A stretch of 64,000 bases of DNA. Source: Lysinibacillus sp. G4S2 (GTDB lineage: Bacteria > Bacillota > Bacilli > Bacillales_A > Planococcaceae). Below, in pieces: positions 29,956 through 38,557 of this stretch. The stretch spans positions 3,662,001-3,726,000 of the forward strand of contig NZ_JAUCFJ010000002.1 in assembly GCF_030348505.1 (NCBI RefSeq). Reading direction: 5' to 3'. Both the position numbers and the translations under genes were made by a program. The notes beneath the pieces were generated by a model that was not told the DNA's origin, searched no databases, and saw nothing but the letters and a program-made list of their open reading frames with translations. Within the stretch, counting starts at the first letter, position 1. The number at the start of each line of letters is the position of its first letter.

Positions 29956-30498
29956 TTGGAGAGAATTATCATCAGCCGTCCCCAACCAACAGACACCGAA
30001 GAGTTGCATAAGTTTTTTTTACTTGTTATTGCCGATACATATGCAAAGGAAGGACTTGCAGAGCTCTATGACGAGCAAAAAAGCGAATGGGAAATGAAAA
30101 AACATTATTTAAAATTGGATTTAGATAGCCAAGGTGAGGAGCGATTTTTCTGGTTAGCAATTCACGAGGAGACAAAGAAAATTGTAGGAACAATAGAATA
30201 TGGTATCGCAAATGAATTGATTCAAAAAAACGTTCAGGAAGATCTAACAGACTTTCCTGAGATTGGGACAGTTTTTGTGCACCCCATCTATCAAAATCAA
30301 GGTATAGGAACGATGTTACTTCAAAAAATGTTAACAACGCTAGAGAGTAAAAATAGTAGAGGTTTTTGTTTAGATAGTGGTTATAAACAGGCTCAATTTA
30401 TTTGGCAGAAAAAATTTGGCAAGCCAGACTTTTTACTTGAGCATTATTGGGGTGAAAACAGTCACCATATGATTTGGAAACGAAAATTCCCAATATAA
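29956..30498 (+). CDS. GNAT family N-acetyltransferase
   Basis: The 180-residue product has the GNAT acetyl-CoA loop VHPIYQNQGIGTMLLQKML (~110-128), preceded by the strand IGTVFV. TTG start, with GGAGG eight bases upstream. It is followed after 17 bases by a second GNAT gene, so the two are probably cotranscribed. The acceptor substrate is unknown. Confidence 0.85.
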   Translation: MERIIISRPQPTDTEELHKFFLLVIADTYAKEGLAELYDEQKSEWEMKKHYLKLDLDSQGEERFFWLAIHEETKKIVGTIEYGIANELIQKNVQEDLTDFPEIGTVFVHPIYQNQGIGTMLLQKMLTTLESKNSRGFCLDSGYKQAQFIWQKKFGKPDFLLEHYWGENSHHMIWKRKFPI

Positions 30499-30515
30499 AA
30501 GAGGAGGAATAATTC

Positions 30516-30941
30516 ATGCAATACAAAATTTCACAAGAACTAGATACTGGCAAAAAATCTTATATTAATAACAAGTTATATGAATTTAATTTAAAGCATT
30601 TTCCAAATGATTTAAGGGGTAGATATCAAGAAATCAATTTATTTCTTACAGATGAAAAAGATCAAATTCGTGGAGGCATTCTGGGGGAAATTTGCTGGAA
30701 TTGGTTAGAGATACATACACTTATGATCGATGAGGATCTTCGTGGATTAGGGTATGGGTCTAAATTGTTATTAGACATTGAACAAATTGCTGTAAATAAC
30801 GAATGTGATTTCATAAAGGTAGATACTTTAAGTTTTCAAGCTTTAGATTTTTATCAAAATCATGGATATGAAATCTATGGTACATTGGACAATGTCGGAA
30901 GAGATTATAAACATTATTATTTAAAAAAGGATCTTTCATAG
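30516..30941 (+). CDS. GNAT family N-acetyltransferase
   Basis: The 141-residue product has the core strand LMIDEDLRGLGYGSKLLLDI (~75-94) containing the R/Q-x-x-G-x-G/A loop, and a final YQNHGYEIYG. It resembles histone acetyltransferase HPA2-like GNATs. ATG after GAGGAGG. Second gene of the two-gene operon. Confidence 0.85.
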   Translation: MQYKISQELDTGKKSYINNKLYEFNLKHFPNDLRGRYQEINLFLTDEKDQIRGGILGEICWNWLEIHTLMIDEDLRGLGYGSKLLLDIEQIAVNNECDFIKVDTLSFQALDFYQNHGYEIYGTLDNVGRDYKHYYLKKDLS

Positions 30942-31210
30942 GAGCTGCTAAACAAAAATTGAGCTCTCATCATTGTGCATGGGCTATCAAACTTCGACGG
31001 AAACCAGAAAATGCTATAGGCGATGTTATATAACTTTAAATACCTCTACTAATTGTTTCTATACTTGTTTTCTACATCACTATTTCACAGAATTGAGCTT
31101 CAGGAAGCCCACTTCTTCAGAGGTGGGAGGAATGAAGTGCTTTTTTCTTTACAGAACATACGTTTTTATTGTATATTGTGAATAATCAAAAAATAAAGGA
31201 GTGACGGGTA

Positions 31211-32716
31211 ATGACAAAATCGAAAAAAGATTGTTTTATTATAGAACTCAAGTTAGTTATAGATACATGGCAAACGGATATCCTATTAAAACGTTTTGAA
31301 ATTGCCCGTACACTCTATAATACGACTTTGTCTTATGCAGTAAAACAATATACTTTAATGCAGGAATCAAAACACTATCGAAAACAATTACGTTGCTACC
31401 AAAAAGCGAAAAAATCTAATGATACAAAAGAATTGAAGCAGACCGCAAAAGAATTAAATAACATTCGTCAATCTTTTGGATTAAGTGAAAATCAACTGCA
31501 TGCGTATATTAAAAAGCATCAACATAACTATAAAAAACATATAGATAGCAATACTTCCCAGAAAATCGCCTCTACTGTTTGGAAAGCGGTTCAGGATGTT
31601 CTATTTAAAGGGAGCAAAGCACATTTTAAACGTTACGGAATGCTTCATTCTGTAGAAGGGAAATCTAATAAAGCAGGCATTCGATTTAAAGAGAATGTTG
31701 TCTATTGGAACGGATTAACCCTTCCTGTTCGTATTCGCAAACAAGATTTATTTGTAGAAGAATCCCTTGCTCTTCATACCATTAATTATTGTCGTCTAGT
31801 CAAAAAAGTGATTCGTGGAGTACATACTTTTTACGTACAACTCGTGATGAATGGGATTCCTCCTGCAAAGAGAATTTCATCTACAGGAGCCTTTCGGCAT
31901 GCCTATCAAAAACAAAAACGAGTAGGTATTGACATCGGTCCTTCTACCATTGCGGTTGTTTCAGAAGAAACCGTTTTCATCCAACAACTTGCGCCAGAAG
32001 TACCTTTATTGGAGAAACAAAAAAGACGTTTATTACGCAAATTGGATAGAAGTCGTAGAAGTACCAATCCTAACAATTTCAACAAGGATGGTACTATCAA
32101 ACATGGCGTCAAACTCCGTTGGACATCTAGTAAAAACTATCAAAAAACAAAGAAACAAGTAAAAGAATTATATAGAATGAAAGCTTCCTACATTAAAGAA
32201 AAACATGGTGCGTTAGCCAATAAAATCTTGTCTCTTGGCGATGAAGTGTACATCGAAACCATGCATTTTAAAGGATTAGCAAAGCGTACAAAAGAAACCA
32301 AAACAAATAATCAGGGCAAATTCCAATCCAAAAAACGTTTTGGAAAAAGCATTGGGAACCATGCCCCTGCCATGTTAGTGGAAATCATCCATCAAAAATT
32401 AGGTTACACAAAGCAAACGATACAGAAAGTAAATACGATCACCTTTAAAGCCAGTCAGTATAACCATGTGACGGATCGTTATGAAAAGAAAAAACTCCAT
32501 CAACGTTGGAGTCAAATTGGCAATCATCTCGTACAACGGGATTTATATAGTGCGTTTTTACTGATGAATAGTGATACAAATTTACAACAAACAAATCAAG
32601 ACTTATGCAAGAAAACGTTTATTACCTTTTTAGAGTTACACAATCAACATATAGAAGACTTGAAACAAGTAAAGAAAATATTCCCTCTTAGCATGGGTAT
32701 CAAACAAATCAAGTGA
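31211..32716 (+). CDS. tnpB: TnpB, RNA-guided endonuclease of IS605-type element
   Basis: The 501-residue product has the TnpB/Cas12-like RuvC nuclease. Motifs are GIDIGPSTIAVVSE (RuvC-I Asp), EVYIETMHFKGL (RuvC-II Glu) and NHLVQRDLYSAFLL (RuvC-III Asp); all three catalytic acids seem present. The N-terminal ~150 residues are basic and helical. The usual CxxC...CxxC zinc finger between RuvC-II and III is not seen; that segment reads FKASQYNHVTDRYEKKKL. In characterised elements TnpB uses a guide RNA from the element's right end to cut DNA and favour element retention. ATG follows AAAGGAGTGA. Confidence 0.9.
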   Translation: MTKSKKDCFIIELKLVIDTWQTDILLKRFEIARTLYNTTLSYAVKQYTLMQESKHYRKQLRCYQKAKKSNDTKELKQTAKELNNIRQSFGLSENQLHAYIKKHQHNYKKHIDSNTSQKIASTVWKAVQDVLFKGSKAHFKRYGMLHSVEGKSNKAGIRFKENVVYWNGLTLPVRIRKQDLFVEESLALHTINYCRLVKKVIRGVHTFYVQLVMNGIPPAKRISSTGAFRHAYQKQKRVGIDIGPSTIAVVSEETVFIQQLAPEVPLLEKQKRRLLRKLDRSRRSTNPNNFNKDGTIKHGVKLRWTSSKNYQKTKKQVKELYRMKASYIKEKHGALANKILSLGDEVYIETMHFKGLAKRTKETKTNNQGKFQSKKRFGKSIGNHAPAMLVEIIHQKLGYTKQTIQKVNTITFKASQYNHVTDRYEKKKLHQRWSQIGNHLVQRDLYSAFLLMNSDTNLQQTNQDLCKKTFITFLELHNQHIEDLKQVKKIFPLSMGIKQIK

Positions 32717-32926
32717 GGGGTATTCCTCCGTAGGTAGAGCTACCTGCCTTCGTTAAAACTTATTGCCAACACAACATCGGTTGTGTAAATAAGAAAGTCT
32801 TATAGAACAGAAGATAAATCAAAGATGTTGTACACAGGACATGGCAACACCATCTGTGGAGAGCTTTGTAACGCTTCTCTTAAGTATATAAGAACCCCGC
32901 TGCTTTAGCTGTGGGAGTAGTCAGAA
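32717..32926 (+). ncRNA. candidate omegaRNA (reRNA) of the TnpB element
   Basis: The 210 bases between the tnpB stop and the right tip are non-coding and contain several hairpins, including GGTAGAGCTACC and the right-end CCCCGC...GTGGG. Known TnpB guide RNAs overlap exactly this part, with the guide just outside the element. Position-based prediction. Confidence 0.5.
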
Positions 32927-32936
32927 GCTTAAAAAG

Positions 32937-32980
32937 GAACTGCACCAGGTAAACAAGAAAAATAGTTAAAGGTGCAGTTC
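32937..32980. repeat. inverted repeat just outside the TnpB element
   Basis: GAACTGCACC pairs perfectly with GGTGCAGTTC over a 24-base loop. It begins a few bases beyond the right tip and may be the original terminator of the upstream GNAT operon. The rest of 32981-33200 shows no gene. Confidence 0.5.
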
Positions 32981-33203
32981 AATCAGCATGTTCTTTTCTT
33001 GGTAAAATTAAATTGTCACAGATAATATCACATTGTTTCAGCATCTGAAAGAATTTTTTAAGGATTATGTAAAAAGGACGTAATTTCAATAATTTAAGCT
33101 AGTATGTAGGAGCTAAAATTGAAATAACATTCTCTAAAACAGCTTGATACTCAATTTTTTCTTTAAATAATAAACAAATCAATAATATATAGTCGAGGTG
33201 TGT

Positions 33204-34247
33204 ATGACTTTTATGTATTTCGGATTTATTCCGCTTATCCTATTTTTTATTTTTCTTTTTTCTTATCTGAAGGATCCTAGAAAAATAATAAATGGCTTTT
33301 TATTTAATGCCTTTTTCTGTTCATTTCTTTTATTTTGTACGATTGCATCTCTAGTATCTGAAAATAACCATATAAAGCTTATAGTTATTATTCCTTTACT
33401 AGCACTTTTCTTCATTATACCTTTTGGAATTGTAGCTTTGATGTTCGGCCTATTTCTTAATGCAAGAGTTTTAATGAAAAGAGAAGGAAGAAGCTTAGCA
33501 AACTCTTTAACTTTAATTGTAGCTATCATTATTTTACTTTATATCCTAATCCCTATCATAAATCCAGTAAGTTTTTTATCCAATATGTTCCAACCTATAT
33601 TTGGTGGAATTTCGCTAATTATTTTTTATTTTTCGATCCATCTATCAAACTTCCTAACTGCTTATTTCCTATATCAATTTAATAGGCCAAAGTATAACCA
33701 AGATTTTATCATCGTGCTGGGCAGTGGGTTAATTAACGATAAAGTACCACCTCTTCTAGCAAGTAGAATTAATAAAGCTATTGATTTTTATCAGAAACAA
33801 GCAGCTGTTACAACACCACCAACAATAATTTTCTCTGGTGGGCAAGGTTCAGATGAGAATCTTCCAGAAGCGGAGGCGATGCAAAGATATGCTATTGAAA
33901 AAGGAATTCCTATCGAGCATACTGTGCAAGAAAATCGTTCAGTAAATACATATCAAAATATGTTATTTTCAAAACAAATTATGGATACGTTAAAACCAGA
34001 TGGTAAATACAACAGCATTTTTACTACGAACAATTTCCATCTTTTCCGTGCTGGTCTATACGCTAGACAGGCTGGTCTGAATAGCCAAGGAATCGGCTCA
34101 AAAACAGCATTTTATTATTGGCCAAATGCAATGGTTCGTGAATATGTTGCTATTGTTGTAATGGGACGGAAACGACATATGAAAGTTGTTGGAGTAATTC
34201 TTGGAATCTCTCTATTCTTTTCTTTATGCGGCATATTATTCTTTTAG
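33204..34247 (+). CDS. YdcF family (DUF218) membrane protein
   Basis: The 347-residue product has four to five N-terminal membrane segments (~1-165), then a soluble DUF218/ElyC-SanA-YdcF domain: IIVLGSGL (~179-186), FSGGQGSDENLPEAEAMQRY, VQENRSVNTYQNMLFSK and TTNNFHLFRAGLYA. The domain binds nucleotides or envelope precursors in some members, but its role is not settled. I use the ATG after CGAGGTGTGT rather than the GTG inside that site. Confidence 0.85.
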   Translation: MTFMYFGFIPLILFFIFLFSYLKDPRKIINGFLFNAFFCSFLLFCTIASLVSENNHIKLIVIIPLLALFFIIPFGIVALMFGLFLNARVLMKREGRSLANSLTLIVAIIILLYILIPIINPVSFLSNMFQPIFGGISLIIFYFSIHLSNFLTAYFLYQFNRPKYNQDFIIVLGSGLINDKVPPLLASRINKAIDFYQKQAAVTTPPTIIFSGGQGSDENLPEAEAMQRYAIEKGIPIEHTVQENRSVNTYQNMLFSKQIMDTLKPDGKYNSIFTTNNFHLFRAGLYARQAGLNSQGIGSKTAFYYWPNAMVREYVAIVVMGRKRHMKVVGVILGISLFFSLCGILFF

Positions 34248-34261
34248 TTAAAGACACTATT

Positions 34262-34333
34262 AGGCTGCTTTTATTGGTTAACCATCTTTATCTATCTCGA
34301 TTAATTTGAATGCTCTGATTTCAGCTACTCGAT
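34262..34333. repeat. dispersed repeat, short copy beside the att-like site
   Basis: GTTAACCATCTTTATCTATC and GATTAATTTGAATGCTCTGA match the copies near 12.26, 21.03 and (inverted) 36.8 kb. It abuts the att-like arm. Confidence 0.6.
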
Positions 34334-34442
34334 TGCTGGCATAATTTCAAAGCGATTGCAATCTCCACCCTATTGATATAAAAACTTTCAAACCATTACA
34401 AACATTGTTATATCGACGTTATTTTGTATCACCCATCTTCAG
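34334..34442 (+). other. att-like site 1: recombinase arm plus lepA-3'-end copy
   Basis: Bases 34419-34442 (TTATTTTGTATCACCCATCT TCAG, split here) match 20 of 24 bases of the lepA 3' end at 63315. The 85 bases to their left match the left arm of site 2 at 58.3 kb: ATTGCTGGCA, CCACCCTATTGATATAAAAA and others. I interpret it as the left boundary of an integrated element. Confidence 0.6.
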
Positions 34443-34545
34443 GTGTATAGACGACATGCCCTCGACTGCGAAGTTCTGTTGCTACTCCATCCCAGAAGTG
34501 AGCATTGGCCCAAGAACCATGCACGAGCACGAATGTAAGCCGTTG
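34429..34545 (-). pseudogene. alpha/beta-hydrolase 5' fragment
   Basis: RLTFVLVHGSWANAHFWDGV and LRSRGHVVYTPED are the N-terminal strand, oxyanion-hole HG motif and second strand of an alpha/beta hydrolase (normally ~230-280 residues). After ~37 codons the frame ends in TGA inside the lepA-like att core. The remaining ~80% of the gene, including the nucleophile elbow, is missing. The open frame upstream of the fragment (to 34704) is not hydrolase-like. The break point at the att core suggests recombination there truncated it. Confidence 0.65.
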
Positions 34546-34856
34546 CTGTGAGAGGAAACTGTATCTTTCATCAATTTCAAGGGCACCATCACTCCAGAGC
34601 GACCATCCTACAGAGTAAGAGGAGTAAACCGCTTGGCATAAGCCTATAATCGAGATAGGGAAATTGATGAAATTCTTGGAGGCAAGGAAACATGTGCAAG
34701 ACACCCTTTCAAATCGACATATAGTATCAGATTATACCTTCTACGTTTGGAGAGGTTCCCACACTCGAATCGCCGAAAAAATTACATGAGAGAGGTGTAG
34801 TAACTTGTTTATGTTCTTCCAAATCCTATATCCCCCCCTCTATATGATGAATAAAC

Positions 34857-34903
34857 AAAAAAAGCCCAGGCTCAAAATTATTTTGAGTACCTGGGCTTTT
34901 TTT
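34857..34903. terminator. CCCAGG/CCTGGG hairpin, copy 1
   Basis: AAAAAAAGCCCAGG pairs with CCTGGGCTTTTTTT, with CTCAAAA/TTTTGAG extending the stem. Bidirectional. It lies past the 3' end of the broken amidase gene. Near-identical hairpins occur at 38.27 and 59.50 kb. Confidence 0.85.
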
Positions 34904-34981
34904 GAAGTTTAGGTTTAGGAAAAATATGAAATCTTACATTGATACAATAACACAACAACCTAAACAAAATCTGAACAACTA

Positions 34982-35352
34982 TTATGCAGCTACAACATTG
35001 GCAACTTGTGCAAGTACAGCTGTTTTAATCTTATTTGCGCCAACTTGTGCTGCAGCCATTCCAGTAAACGTACCTGTTTTAACTCACCATAGCTTGCCTT
35101 CTTAACCATAGTAATAAGCTAAGAACTTACTTTCACGCATGTTTCGAGGACAATTTTTACTGCTAAAATGATTGTACTGGACCACATTATTAATTGGAAT
35201 ACCTTCATCTTTCATGATTTTAGCAACTAACTCTGTAGCGTTCTAATAGTTACCATCACTATTGACGCAAACCTCTACTTGTATTACTTGATAATTACCT
35301 GTGTAACTACGTGCAGCCCTACATTAATAGAGAATGGTACACCTGTTAAAAC
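34982..35352 (-). pseudogene. N-acetylmuramoyl-L-alanine amidase remnant (Amidase_2 type)
   Basis: Minus-strand frames with at least two stops and a shift still read as an amidase. ARSYTGNYQVIQVEVCVN is followed by an in-frame TAG, then NATELVAKIMKDEGIPINNV, FSSKNCPRNMRE (the conserved Lys-Asn-Cys-Pro segment near the second zinc ligand), and after a shift TGTFTGMAAAQVGANKIKTA with a terminal ...ANVVAA stop. In intact Bacillus/phage amidases this enzyme cuts the muramoyl-alanine bond of peptidoglycan. It is dead here. A plus-strand frame of 67 codons over it is a shadow. Confidence 0.7.
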
Positions 35353-35360
35353 TGTTCAAA

Positions 35361-35474
35361 AAAAGATTAGGACATAGCAGAGCTTCCGTCACAGAAGATC
35401 TCTATGTCCATCTCACTGAGAAAATGGCCAGAGATGCCGATAACATCTTTGAGTCATTCGCTCTAGATATATAA
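35361..35474 (+). pseudogene. tyrosine recombinase (phage integrase) C-terminal fragment 1
   Basis: The frame reads KRLGHSRASVTEDLYVHL then TEKMARDADNIFESFALDI and stop. This contains the catalytic GH..(S) box and the nucleophile Tyr (EDLYVHL) of phage-type integrases. The ~300 upstream residues are missing. Its last 65 bases match the second fragment at 63.14 kb in direct orientation. It lies 0.9 kb inside att-like site 1. The following 200 bases contain no supported gene. Confidence 0.8.
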
Positions 35475-35673
35475 GAATTGCTAACCTATTGTAGATTTTT
35501 TTGTATCTTCTTATATCCGATAATCCTTTTAAAATTAATGGATTGTCGGTTTATTTTTACCTTATTTTATTTTTCTTTATCTGTTAATATACCATGTTTA
35601 TTTGCTATACATGGTGGCAGTAAGGTGGCAAAAAACATTAAGGCCACCCATCACGGAATGGTCTTGTTATTTG

Positions 35674-36312
35674 TTATTTAATTAAAGTGCCTGTTACTTG
35701 ACGATTTCTATGTATAAGCAATTCTGCAACGATTAAATTCGGCAACCAACAAAGCCAAGCTATAATAGCGTAACTAAGATTAAAATTTTCAAATCCAAAT
35801 AGTACAGTAAACAAAACTAGCCAAATTCTTAATGTTACAGCTGCAAAAGTTAGGGAATAATTTCTTATCATCCACTTTTGATGTTCATAAATTTTTCTAT
35901 GTTTAATTTTAACTAGCGCTTGGGATGCTGTTATCATCCAGATTATAGCTAGGAAACCAAAACCCAACTGTGATACCAAGCCACCTGTAGCATAAAATGC
36001 TAAATAAAGCCCTGAAGCACCGCCGAATAAAATACCTATCATATATATTTTCCCTAACATTCGATGACGATTGATATTTTTTTCTCTAAACTTCGAGAAT
36101 AATGTAAAGGGACCTATTACTAACGCTACTACACTGAATACAATATGTATATAAAGCATAGTGTACCAAAACGAATTCAATGTAGAAATATACATAAGCT
36201 TCAATTTAACAAACCCTGCCTGATGCGCATCCATAATTAAATATTGAAAAATGGAATAACCAGATATTAAAATAGCTAAGCTACTAAATATAAGCCAAGT
36301 TTTTTTATTCAT
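35674..36312 (-). CDS. DUF2306 membrane protein
   Basis: The 212-residue product has six to seven membrane segments. HIVFSVVALVIGPFTLFSKF, HRMLGKIYMIGI and HQKWMIRNYSLTFAAVTLRI carry the His residues and the HR.lG pattern of DUF2306, a family that may bind haem. ATG after AGGAGG at ideal spacing. No neighbour suggests a role. Confidence 0.8.
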   Translation of the reverse strand: MNKKTWLIFSSLAILISGYSIFQYLIMDAHQAGFVKLKLMYISTLNSFWYTMLYIHIVFSVVALVIGPFTLFSKFREKNINRHRMLGKIYMIGILFGGASGLYLAFYATGGLVSQLGFGFLAIIWMITASQALVKIKHRKIYEHQKWMIRNYSLTFAAVTLRIWLVLFTVLFGFENFNLSYAIIAWLCWLPNLIVAELLIHRNRQVTGTLIK

Positions 36313-36604
36313 TTCTGCCTCCTAATATTTTATTTCCATAAATAATTTCCCTATTACTAACACGCGTTCCTCCACTTTTCTTTTAATTAAATTATCAAAG
36401 AACGAACTCACTTTCCTCTGTTCATAATGTAACATTATATTTTATAAGATTTGCGCTTTACATTATAAGTGGTAATAAAATGGATATAAAAGGCCTAATA
36501 TTATAAATAACAGCCATACATATTGAAATTAGGAAAAAAAGGTTTATTATTGAGCGACAATAGATTTTTTACTGTTATTACAATATATCCCTATTTTAAC
36601 TAAT

Positions 36605-36850
36605 TATAGCGCAGCGCTACTCGAGTACTTCTGTCGCTTTGCTTTCGTCGCGGAGCAAAGATTCCCGCGGGAAAGCGAGACAGACGAGCCCCTGCACGGA
36701 TCGAATGTTATTTGTGCGTCAGCGAAGCGGCAGCATCAAATGTTTTATCTGTGCGAAAACGAAGCGGCAGCAAAAAAGCGAGTAACCCATAACAGAAATC
36801 AGAGCCATCTAATTAATTGGGATGGACAAAAATGGTTAATCAACATACCT
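36605..36850. repeat. dispersed mosaic repeat, inverted copy
   Basis: Read on the minus strand it gives GTTAACCATTTTTGTCCATC, TTAATTAGATGGCTCTGATT and GCTGCCGCTTCG units, like the 12.26-kb copy. It also contains GCTTTCGTCGCGGAGCAAAG and CCCGCGGGAAAGCGAG, seen at 12.36 kb in changed form. Bases 36313-36604 before it hold no gene. Confidence 0.7.
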
Positions 36851-36885
36851 GATATGTAAATATAGAAACAGAAAGAAGGAATAAT

Positions 36886-37182
36886 TTGAATCACCAACAT
36901 GAAAAAAGTAAAGAATTTTATCCAATCATTTTGACTTTAGTTTTATTTATAATCGCTTTACTTGTTTTTTTTATTTGTCGGTTGTTTCCAAATAGCAGTC
37001 TCTGGATTCCTATTTGTTTTTATATGATAGATGTTGGTTTTGTGATTTCGTTAATTCTAGGTGCTAGGTCTAAAGAAATAAGTTTTAAATTATTCAGTAT
37101 CCTATCAAATGTTATATTAATAATACCACTATCAATAGTTTTATATTTATTGTTGTTGGCAAATGGAATTTCAGAACCATAA
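36886..37182 (+). CDS. small membrane protein of unknown function
   Basis: A 98-residue product with three membrane helices (YPIILTLVLFIIALLVFFIC, SLWIPICFYMIDVGFVISLI, LFSILSNVILIIPLSIVLYL). TTG start after GAAGGAATAA. No family recognised; it resembles the many lineage-specific membrane proteins of Bacillaceae. Confidence 0.6.
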   Translation: MNHQHEKSKEFYPIILTLVLFIIALLVFFICRLFPNSSLWIPICFYMIDVGFVISLILGARSKEISFKLFSILSNVILIIPLSIVLYLLLLANGISEP

Positions 37183-37287
37183 ACAAAAAAACCACTTCTT
37201 CCCTATTAGGTAGGCAATATAAATTTATTTCTAAGGGGAGTATTTTAGTCATTTATTTTTGTAAATTATAAGGAGGAATCAGTCTTA

Positions 37288-37363
37288 AGGCTGAGGAGTC
37301 GTACCGTCTAAAGTTTGTTGCCGATAAAAAGAAAATACACTACAATTACACCATTGAAGGATA
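37288..37363 (+). pseudogene. possible 3' gene fragment
   Basis: One frame reads SLKAEESYRLKFVADKKKIH and ends NYTIEG then stop, with protein-like composition but no start. A separate GGAGG nearby does not lead to a long frame. Identity unknown. Confidence 0.2.
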
Positions 37364-37411
37364 AATTTCCAATTGCGACGTTAACGATAGAAAGGGGATG
37401 TTTTATTTTTT

Positions 37412-37633
37412 ATGAAAATATGGTGGGCTATAAATATTATGTGGTTAATCATTTTTGCTGTTGGAGCAATATTTATAGGAGTAAGAAAGATTGATGCTGT
37501 AGGAGTAGTTCAAACTCCTGAAATTAAAATGGTATCATTCGCTATTTTGGGTATTGTATTTATAGGTGTTGTACTATTTCAACTAATTCTACTGATTTTC
37601 CTTCGTTTTGTTAGAAAAAATACAGCGCAATAA
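37412..37633 (+). CDS. small two-helix membrane protein
   Basis: A 73-residue product with two membrane helices (IMWLIIFAVGAIFIGV and FAILGIVFIGVVLFQLILLI) and a basic tail. GGGG lies rather far upstream of the ATG, so expression level is unclear. No family recognised. Confidence 0.5.
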   Translation: MKIWWAINIMWLIIFAVGAIFIGVRKIDAVGVVQTPEIKMVSFAILGIVFIGVVLFQLILLIFLRFVRKNTAQ

Positions 37634-37817
37634 TTCAACAAAAAGTTCAGCTCCGCTAAAATAGCTTTGCTGTTCTTTGTCGTTTTCAAAGTCACGCAGA
37701 CTGCATTGCTCCCTATTATAGACAGATTAAAAAATATAAATCTGTTATCTAAGGGGAGTATTTTTTATGGTCCTATACAAAGAGCAACTCTACATTGTAC
37801 AACTACTATATTAGAAA

Positions 37818-38129
37818 TTACTCAACTAATTCTACAGAAAGTGTAGTAACCGTAAGTGGTGCTGTACCTTGAACTGTACCATCATATCCAACTTTCACCT
37901 TATCACCAACCTGAAATGTTTCGTCTGGATTCTTTGCAAGGTTTACATAAATTATTCCATAAACTGGACTGTCTTCTGTTTTATTTACATAAACAAAAGC
38001 TTCCCGATCATTTATCATCTCTTCAATCACCCCTATAAAAGTTGCTTTAACTTTACTATTTGAGTTACATGTAATTAATAAACCGCAGCATAGTAAAAAT
38101 GTAATTATCAAACTATATTTCTTTTTCAA
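37818..38129 (-). CDS. DUF3221-type (YobA-like) lipoprotein
   Basis: A 103-residue product with a lipoprotein signal peptide (SLIITFLLCCGLLITC; the last Cys is the likely lipidation site). The mature part is a small beta-barrel (FIGVIEEMINDREAFVYVN; GDKVKVGYDGTV) like the DUF3221/YobA family. TTG start after GAGGGGGGA. Attached to the outer face of the membrane; role unknown. Confidence 0.7.
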   Translation of the reverse strand: MKKKYSLIITFLLCCGLLITCNSNSKVKATFIGVIEEMINDREAFVYVNKTEDSPVYGIIYVNLAKNPDETFQVGDKVKVGYDGTVQGTAPLTVTTLSVELVE

Positions 38130-38271
38130 AATAGTCCCCCCTCATAATTCTACTTCACAAACTACAACCTTCTTCTTTAGATTAACATTATCTCAAATTA
38201 ACATTTATTGATATATTTATTTCACTTACCATTCCAGCCAATTCTCAAATTACAAGGTCTATTACTTATTC

Positions 38272-38312
38272 AAAAAAACCCAGGCTCAAAATTAATTGAG
38301 TACCTGGGTTTT
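38272..38312. terminator. CCCAGG/CCTGGG hairpin, copy 2
   Basis: AAAACCCAGG...CCTGGGTTTT with CTCAA/TTGAG extending the stem. It lies directly past the 3' end of the collagen-like remnant on the minus strand. Confidence 0.85.
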
Positions 38313-38319
38313 ACTATTA

Positions 38320-38445
38320 TTATTTAGTTGTACCTGTTACCGTTGCACAAGAAATAACTGAAGTGGAAGCATCAGGGATATTACTTGCATCTTCTGAATC
38401 TCCTTTGATACCTGGGTCTTCTTTATCACCTTTAGGACCTTTTGA
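38320..38445 (-). pseudogene. collagen-like (exosporium BclA-type) protein remnant
   Basis: The frame reads SKGPKGDKEDPGIKGDSED then ASNIPDASTSVISCATVTGT and stop. The first part is a Gly-X-Y repeat with two decayed triplets, and an in-frame TAG lies just upstream. Collagen-like proteins of this kind form hair-like fibres on spores of Bacillus relatives. Only the last 41 codons remain. Confidence 0.6.
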
Positions 38446-38557
38446 TTGCTACTTTTTCTTATTATAGCGTTTGTTCTTATACTCCCAAATGTTTAAAACA
38501 AATCTTCGTTATGCATATATTAATTGTTATTAATTCTATCTAGTAATGCTGCGTGAA

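Larger units (their letters stand above)
31080..32930 (+). mobile_element. IS200/IS605-type element with tnpB only (IS1341-like)
   Basis: A left-end hairpin (CCCACTTC...GAGGTGGG, ~31109-31129) and a right-end hairpin (CCCCGCTGCTTTAGCTGTGGG, ~32893-32914) bracket a single tnpB gene. No tnpA (Y1 HUH transposase) is present. Ends lack simple inverted repeats and no target duplication is apparent, both expected of this family. Exact ends are estimates. Confidence 0.7.

Noticed and set aside
34429-34704. Complete 91-residue protein on the minus strand
   Set aside because: Only the last ~37 codons resemble a family (alpha/beta hydrolase) and they are its N-terminus; the frame is a chance extension plus a truncated gene.
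34902-35105. 67-residue plus-strand protein with a hydrophobic middle
   Set aside because: It is the reverse of the amidase remnant, whose minus-strand frame matches a known family.
35478-35681. 67-residue plus-strand hydrophobic frame
   Set aside because: Poor ribosome site, AT-rich random composition, and overlap with the DUF2306 gene end.
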